This document shows positions 57,089 through 64,000 of a DNA stretch of 64,000 nt, in pieces. Positions within the stretch are counted from its first letter, which is position 1; every line of letters starts with the position of its first letter. A program made the position numbers and the translations under genes. The notes under the pieces were generated by a model. The model worked only from the letters and a program-made list of their open reading frames with translations. It made no database searches and was not told the origin of the DNA. The DNA comes from Serinus canaria (taxonomy: Eukaryota; Chordata; Aves; Passeriformes; Fringillidae), in contig NC_066313.1 in the NCBI RefSeq assembly GCF_022539315.1, positions 14,984,798-15,048,797 on the forward strand, given 5' to 3'.

Positions 57089-57740
57089 TGTTGTTTTGTG
57101 TTATTATATGTTTTAGCTGCATTAAGCTGTACTTTGGTTTATCCCAGTCCCCCCCTGTTAGAATGGTTCTGCCCCTGCTGCCTCCTCCCTCCTTTTAATG
57201 TCAGTCTCCCTTCCCCCTCCCCCTGTTCCCCAAAAGTAGCTGAACCCTTCCCTTAACCCCTCCCCTGTGTCCTGTCCTTCACTCGACAGCCCATCCTCTC
57301 CCTCTAGAAACTTCTACCAAGTGCATCGAGTGATAGGTTCAGGCACCGGGGCCCCTCCCTCGGGTCGCTCTTATTGGTCCCCCTACCTGCCCATTTCCCT
57401 GATCCCCATTTCCTCCTGTATCTCCATTGGCAGGCGGGCAAACCCCTCTCTGGTTTACCCCACTTTATAACACCCTGCACGCCGCAATCTGCCTTGTCTC
57501 CAGCTAGTAGTCTGCCAGGGTCTGGAATCACATTAGAGGTCCACAATAAACCCGGACTTTACTCCCACCTGGAGTCCACTCTCCTTCTTCTACTGACGTT
57601 GTGCTGATGTCTCATCTGAAAGGTGAAAGCCTTAGCCACTCTCCCGAGCTCCTGAGGAACGGTAGAGTGTCCCTCGCTGCCTGCAGTGCCAGAGCAAGCC
57701 GGGGTGACTCCGAGCACACACTTGGAGAGGCGCTGCTACA
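57089..57740 (+). mobile_element. Solo LTR, family D (652 bp) with perfect target duplication
   Basis: Starts TGTTGTTTTG and ends GCTGCTACA (TG...CA), flanked by an identical 6-bp target duplication ATCCTT (57083-57088 and 57741-57746). Promoter-like order is intact: inverted CCAAT words near 57372 and 57425, TTATAA at 57465-57470, AATAAA at 57545-57550. A 6-bp duplication fits class II (ERVK-like) elements. No internal retroviral genes adjoin it. Confidence 0.85.
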
Positions 57741-57746
57741 ATCCTT

Positions 57747-59669
57747 CTCGTCCTTTGCATATCATTGTGATGACTTCATCCTGAAAAAAAAAAATTAACT
57801 CTAAAAGGGTGGTGGTTTGTTTATTTGTTTGATTGCTTGTTTTTTTTTTGTTTTAAACTTTTTGGAAGTAAAGCACAAAATCTTGCTGGAGCTTATCACT
57901 GCTAAATAATTTCTTGCAAGGCGCATGATTTCACCTCATGTACATACTCTTCTCTTTGACTTTCCTGTTTAGATTCCAACAGAAACTGGGTGGAGATAAA
58001 GGAGCCATGGTTATTCACACTAGATCATTTAAAGACTTTCAATAATTGTCTAAGATGGTTTAGAACTTTCACAGACAGTGGAGGGAGAGAAGGTGCTCCA
58101 AAAGGCAATTGGGAGCCCTGGAGCTGAGGTCAGAACTGGCATTTTGGTTGGAAGCTGTTGTGTTTCAGGTGATGGCTGGTCCCATCCAACCCTAACCATG
58201 AAACCTTGCCCACGAAAGGTTCAATGTGCTTCACGCTTCTCCAGCATTCAAGGAGGAGAATGTCTAATTCAGTTGGCTCTCCTTCCCCTGAAGGTGATGG
58301 ACAGTGTGGTCCCTACCACACCACTGCTCCACAGGGGTCTGGAACAAGCCTTTCCCATTTCAGACTAGCATCATCACCAGCACTTCAGGAGAATTCTGGA
58401 AACTTGGATCTCTGTTTTGGAAAAAGCAAAACAGAAAAGGAAGAAAGGAAGGAAAAAGAACAAGAGTGGGGTGAAAAAAGAGAAGAAAAGAAGAAAAGGG
58501 AGAGGGAGAGGAAGGAAAGCATGAAGAAAGTTACCTTTGTTCTTTGTTACGTTAAATTTAAAACACCACACTGGTAGCAGTATATTGGCCTCATTACACA
58601 AAGCCAGTAAGATGCAGTTGGCTCATAATTCCACCAATAAAGATCACTATTTGTCAATAAAAATTAGGGCAGTCACTGATCCATAGTCTAGATTTCCTGC
58701 TTGGAGTGGAATTGTAAAATATGATGATCAAATTGGGTGCAAAACAGAGCAAACATGCAAGCTAATCCAAGTAGAAATATACTCCTTCTCTTGCCACTGT
58801 CATATGAAGCCAGACAGGACCAGGTCCTTCACCAGAAGACCCCAAACCACCTACAGCCATTGTGAAGAGAAATCCCATTTTTTAAGCTGCATGGAAAATC
58901 TTTGCTCGTGATTCTATGTGTAACTTTTTTGGCAACTTTAGAAAAAGAGGCACAGAGGGGCCTGACTGAAAACTGATGACACAATCTCTCCCTGCTCTTA
59001 GCATTTTGGCATGCAGCACAAAAGCATTTCTGAAATCCCTCCAGTATCTAGATCTGTACCTGGAATCTTTTTAGGATTAATATTAAAAGTGTATGGTTAG
59101 ACTAGAGGCAGGTCTACTCAGAGGAGTGAACATCCAATGAGTTCCCCACCTTTCTATCAGTGAACAATAAAAGGTCAAGAGTCTTTTGTGATATATTTTT
59201 GCCTCTGGTGGGAAAAAATGTTGATAAAGTATCTTCAACTTAATTTCAAACTAATTTGGTGTTTTTTCAAAGAGTCTTAAAAATGTTGGCAATCTCCTAA
59301 GCATGACTACAGGTCATGTTTAGTCAACTCCTAACCCCACCACTGAGCCCTGGTCTTCCAGGAACACGTGCCAAAATATGAAAAAAAATACATGTGGTCT
59401 TTACTTAGAAGTCGTAAGGCTATCCAGATCATGAATTTGTTTTGGGGTGTGTGGCAATACCTATTTACTCCCAATTAATTGCTTTCTTTGTGGGAGCTTT
59501 TCAGCCAGGTTGGAAAGCCAGAAAGTGCTGATCGTAGTAAATCCATAACATACCTTTAAGTAATAGCTGAAGGTACTCACCAAAATTTATCCTCGGATAA
59601 AAAAGATATGAGAGACGTTCATTCGAACATCCGGAGTTGATCCCACATCTTGGGCATATGGGGAGTGGG
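57747..59669. other. Upstream flank with a purine-rich tract
   Basis: No gene recognised. A homopurine-like tract (GAAAGGAAGGAAAAAGAACA and similar) spans about 58422-58520. Confidence 0.45.
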
Positions 59670-60232
59670 GTGTGGATTCTGCCCCTCTTCTCTGTTCAGG
59701 TGAGACCCCACCTGCAGAGCTGCCTCCAGCTCTGGGGTCCAGCATCAGAAAGATGTGGAGCTGCTGGAGCAAGTTCAGAGGAGGCCACAGAGATGCTCTG
59801 AGGGCTGGAGCCCCTCTGCTCTGGAGACAGGCTGGGAGAGCTGGGGGTGTCCAGCCTGGAGAAGAAAAGGCTCCAGGGATATGGAATTGTGGCTTTCCAG
59901 TAACTGAAGGGAGCTTGCAAGAAAGGTGGAGAGAGGCTGATTACGAGGGCCTAAAAGGACAGGACAAGGGGAATGGCTTCCCATGCCAGAGGGCAGGGTT
60001 AGATGGGATATTGGGCAGAAATTCTTGGCTGTGAGGGTGTTGAGGCCCTGGCACAGATTGTCCAGAGAAGCTGTAACTACCCAATCCCTGAAAGTGTTCC
60101 AGGCCAGGTTGGGCATGTCTTGGAGAACGCTGGTCTAGTTGGAAGGTGCCTTGCCCATGGCAGGGTGTGGAACTGGATGACCTTTAAGGTCCCTTCCAAC
60201 CCAAACCATCCATTACTCAATGATTGTATGAT
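59670..60232 (+). mobile_element. CR1 fragment, longest forward copy
   Basis: About 560 bp: GAGACCCCACCTGCAGAGCT, AGCTGCTGGAGCAAGTTCAG, GGGTGTCCAGCCTGGAGAAG, then the 3' block CTTTAAGGTCCCTTCCAACC and tail ACTCAATGATTGTATG. Reading frames in it are remnants of repeat sequence. Confidence 0.95.
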
Positions 60233-63200
60233 TTGCACTAATGAAGATGACCAGGGGGATAGTAACATCATTATTAGAGGGCTTCAAACAAAAAAGCAAA
60301 ACTCTGGGAAAACAAAGAACGTCTGGACTTGGGATTTGAGATGCAGATGAGGCTCTTCTGAGTGTCAGCACAGGAGCAGGCCAGGGCACCACCCCAAGCA
60401 AACAGCTTGTGGCCTCACTACAGCTGCAATGGTGAAGCTGCCTCTGGGAAGCTTTGGGATCAGGTTTTTTTTAATTATTTAAACTTCAAAGTGGAATCAA
60501 AAGTCAAAGAACTTGGGCTTGTGGGGCATAGCTTTTCATGGTCTTCACCATCACATTTCTCAAAGGGAGGGGTCTACATCTGCATTGATGTTTCAGTTCA
60601 CAACAAACCCAGACCAAAGAGGTGAGCTCCAGGTGAGCACCTATCACCTGCTGACCAAGACTGGGCCACAGGACCGCCTATAGCTAATTCAAAAAATAAT
60701 TAAAAAAGCCCTCTGAACTGTGGATGGCAAGTCATCAGCACTTTTTCACTCTGCATAGCCTGGCGGTGTGGATACAGCCAGGCACCTTTACCAAAGAGCT
60801 GTGGTTAATATTGGGGTATGGCTGAAGGCCGTGTAAAGAGATGCAGAAGCTCTCAGCATCTGAATTCATAGCCATGTCTGTACTGCCAAATAGCAAAGTC
60901 TAGTGAGTGTCCCTGACCCTGAGACCAAGGGGTATGGACCAGTATCTGCATTGCTCAGGGCTGTCCCAGTCTTGAGCACACCCCCCTGGAGAACACATGG
61001 AGAGCTTTTCCCAGCTCAGGTGTTGCCCTTCTGGCCCTAAGACAATAGAACTGTTTTGTGTGTTTTGGCCAAGTTAAACTGTGCAGTAATATGTGGGGTG
61101 TGCTGCAGACCCCTGGAGTGGTGTTTTCTAGCAGGAAACCAATGTTTGAGGGTGTGAAGCCTCTTTGGATCTGCTGTATAGGACCAGCAAGGCTGAAAGA
61201 GGATCAGATTGACATGACTGCCCGTGAGGACTCTTGAGTAAACTCACTTCAGGCTGGGTATGTGGAAAGGGAGTGAGCAATGTGGACCATCAGGATGGTC
61301 TCAAACTCATCTTTTGGTGTTCTCCTGGTCAGCAGTGCAAACAAACCTTTTTTGTTGGGTCAGCCATGTATTATGTGCAGGTGAAAGAGGCATTGTGCCT
61401 TTTGCACCTTGCACATACAGCTTCCTCTCTTTGCTCCCAGCCTTTAAGAAACTGAAATGAAACCTGGCAAATTCAGGTCTGGGGGAAGAATTTGAAGGAA
61501 AACCTGCACTCCTCCACTCATCAAATTCCTCATCTCTTTCAATATGAAAGTATTATAACAAAGGGGACACTACATTTGCATCCTTAGTGAGTGCACCTCA
61601 CATGGGGTAAGAGACATCTGACCAAACAGAGTCATCATCATGTCCCCTTGTGTCTGAACTAGTCATGTCCAGCTTACCTTGAAGTCAGCGCAGAAAGAGG
61701 GACATTGACGCACATTTTCTCTGACATGCAGTGTTGAGACAAGATAGATGATCTGCTCTCCAAGAAACTCTCCAAACCAAAGACATCTGATTGCTGATGC
61801 AGGTGAGAAGAATCCATGTCCAGAGGGAACTGAGAACCCTTTCATTTACAATGCTGCCTCAACTACTAGCACTTACAACTAACTCTCAGGCACCCAAGAC
61901 ACTCCATTGGATGGATGAAGTGGGATGGGTGAGCCTGTGGAGTACCTGCAGAAGTAGGGAGGGCTAGACTTGAGATGCAGTGAAGGACATTAGGCAACAG
62001 AGGAAATGTGCAGGTTAAAAGGAGAATGCATTGTCTGAGCAAAGGCTTTCCAAATCAAGGAGCAGTAAAAAAGCTGCAGGAAGAAAAGCTGTGGCAACTG
62101 CACTACGTAAGTAGAAAGAATAATGCACTGCTTTCCTGTTGGCAGGAGTCATATTTCCCTTTCTGGGCATGGGTGAAAGGCAGGTCCCACAACTCCAACA
62201 TCCACCTTGCCATGCATGGCTGGTTGGGAAATCCCAATCTCTTGGCAGAGGCATTTTTGTAGCTGTGATGGCTCATGGAAAGGCAACTGACCTGTTCAGA
62301 CCCACTCTGAACCTCTGAAAAGTGAGCACTGGCTGCCAGGGTGAGACGCTCTGGAGCTTGTGTTTGCAGGATCCAGCCCCAGGAGCAGGGCAAAATTCAA
62401 CAAAATGCAGCATAATTAACTTCAGATGTACCTGTCAAGATGTCACAGACACAGTCCTGGAGAGGAGCAGCATATTATTTGTTTCTCATAATGTAGCAAT
62501 TATCTTGTTGTAAGAGGGGCTCTCTCCAGTGCTCCCTAGCTGCCTTTTGTTTGCCTTCCACATTGATTCACACATTATTTAACTTTTGACTTGGACACAG
62601 CAGGTTAAAGCATTTAACAGCTTGGCTGCTTGCTCAGACAGAGCTGAGAAAGGGAGGGGAGGAGGAGGTGGCAATTTTTTGCCTTAAATTTTCAAGGTTT
62701 CTGTGCTACATTTTTCTAAGGGAGAGACGAAAGAGAAGGGAAGGGGAGGGGGGAGTGGGAAATGGCATTCCACAAAGACGGAGTCACATTTTCCAGGATT
62801 ATAACATGCTCTCTGCTGTCCCCAGCTTTCAGTGGGAGATGCATTCCTGCTCCACAGTGGAGAAAAGGTCAGTGGTAAAAATTTCGCAGGAACTCCATCA
62901 TTGTCCTCGTGGGACACGTTCATCAGGAGGAGAGAGTCGGGCGTCTTGCTCCGTCGACAGAAATCCACATCACAAAACATATTAATGGGGGAAGGTGGGG
63001 AACAGAGACCCATGGCCAGATAGAGCCCATGACTTCATTTTGCTGGATTATTTCCCCCTGGCTCGCTGGATACCTGTGGAGCCAGAGGGCATGGACAGAT
63101 AGATGTTTTGCTGAACAATTGATAAAGGCAGGAGAGAGAAAACAGGATAGATGTGATTTGAAGTGCTGGAAAAGCCTCTGCCCCAGGGGAAAATTAACTT

Positions 63201-64000
63201 TTGGTTTATATAAAGTAAGGTATAACTCTGTGAGCCACTGCCAATTATGGATCTACCTGAGCTTGCCCGAAGCAGTTGTAGCAGGCAGGGCCAGCACTGG
63301 CCCAGTGGTAGTCACTAAACAGAGGAAGATTTAAAATGTGGACTAAAGTTCATCACTGCAATAATAGCTCAGTCTCTTGAATTCAAAATAAGAATGAATG
63401 ACTAAGTGGTTGAGCTTTGCTAGGAAGCACACATGGATGTGCAGCAAGGGGCTGATAAGGAAAAGCATGAAGCATATCTTCTCCAAGGGGGGCTGTTGGT
63501 GCTGGTGAAAATGCCTCTTCCTATTTAAACTGATGTACTCGGGGGAATTCCTCTGAGATAAATAGCCTGAGAGGATTGTTTGTAGAAAGGAAAACAATCA
63601 AAATCAGTGTGAAAACTGATTGTGTTTCTCTTTTGTTACACATGCACAAATACAAACATGCCAAATGCAAGTTCTACCCTTTGAACAGCATCCCTGCAAG
63701 CAAGAATGGAGCAAGTTCCTAGAGTCTTCAAATAGTGTGATTTGTCACCTTTTTCCCTCCAAACTCAAAACAAAAGCTTGACTGTGCTTGAGAAAAGGAC
63801 CAAGTGGTGGGTACTTGCACTGGGATCCCATATCCAGAAAACTTTGACATGTATTTGAGTTTTAAAATGCTGCTTCTGGAATAGAGGAATTTTGCTGTCA
63901 TTAAGTTGCCATTTGGTTTTCTTTTGTCTTCTTTTTCTAAAAGAGTCACCAGCCTCAATCCCAAACTCGCTTTCAGCTTCTTTTTCATGTAGCTGGATCC
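60233..64000. other. Upstream flank to window end, no gene recognised
   Basis: 3.8 kb of unique sequence without recognisable exon, CR1 or LTR. By memory of vertebrate synteny THAP12 lies on this side of WNT11 in mammals, but no exon of it is visible here. Confidence 0.4.

Noticed and set aside
46390..64000. Search for exons of a neighbouring gene such as THAP12
   Set aside because: No splice-bounded frame with recognisable similarity; the neighbour must lie outside the window.
1..64000. CRISPR arrays, tRNA/rRNA genes, bacterial-type operons or a novel multi-gene system
   Set aside because: Nothing resembling them; the window is ordinary avian euchromatin around one developmental gene.

Overview
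The window is vertebrate nuclear DNA, almost certainly from a bird and probably a songbird. About eighteen fragments carry the avian CR1 retroposon 3' signature (a terminal ATTCTRTG-type tail next to a 'gggttggaaggga'-type block). Solo LTRs of types I associate with passerines are present, and the only recognisable gene is closest to bird WNT11. There is no sign of bacterial operons, phage or CRISPR.

The one confident protein-coding gene is WNT11 on the minus strand. Five coding exons (41944-41862, 32383-32148, 31557-31280, 29781-29489, 18736-18562) join with GT/AG boundaries and consistent phases. They give a 354-residue secreted Wnt ligand with a signal peptide, 24 cysteines outside it, three shared N-glycosylation sequons and the acylated serine motif CHGVSGSCS at Ser215. 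Upstream I infer a short non-coding first exon (about 45264-45226, ending at a GTAAGC donor) behind a TATA-like box at 45288-45294. This lies in a CpG island (about 45.04-46.39 kb) with a tight cluster of TCF/LEF, CRE-like, OTX/POU-like and SOX-like words and, 235 bp further up, a perfect HNF1 palindrome.

Layout: 1-18.2 kb is the 3' flank of WNT11, without recognisable genes. It holds a 669-bp solo LTR, CR1 pieces, a 94-bp tandem duplication and a perfect 27-bp hairpin. 18.2-41.96 kb is the WNT11 body; its introns contain a 386-bp LTR with a perfect 6-bp target duplication, a CR1 nested in another CR1, a second perfect hairpin (28-bp arms), a UG-rich tract just after one donor and a 321-bp LTR. 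41.96-45.3 kb is the predicted first intron, with a degenerate 27-bp minisatellite beside the promoter. 45.3-46.5 kb is promoter/CpG island followed by an A-rich tract. 46.5-64 kb is upstream flank with no recognisable gene, carrying two more solo LTRs, CR1 copies and a (CTCTCC)n hexamer array.

I found no new multi-gene system. The points most worth checking are the two long perfect hairpins, the promoter architecture, the minisatellite that generates a spurious 300-codon reading frame, and the datable LTR insertions.
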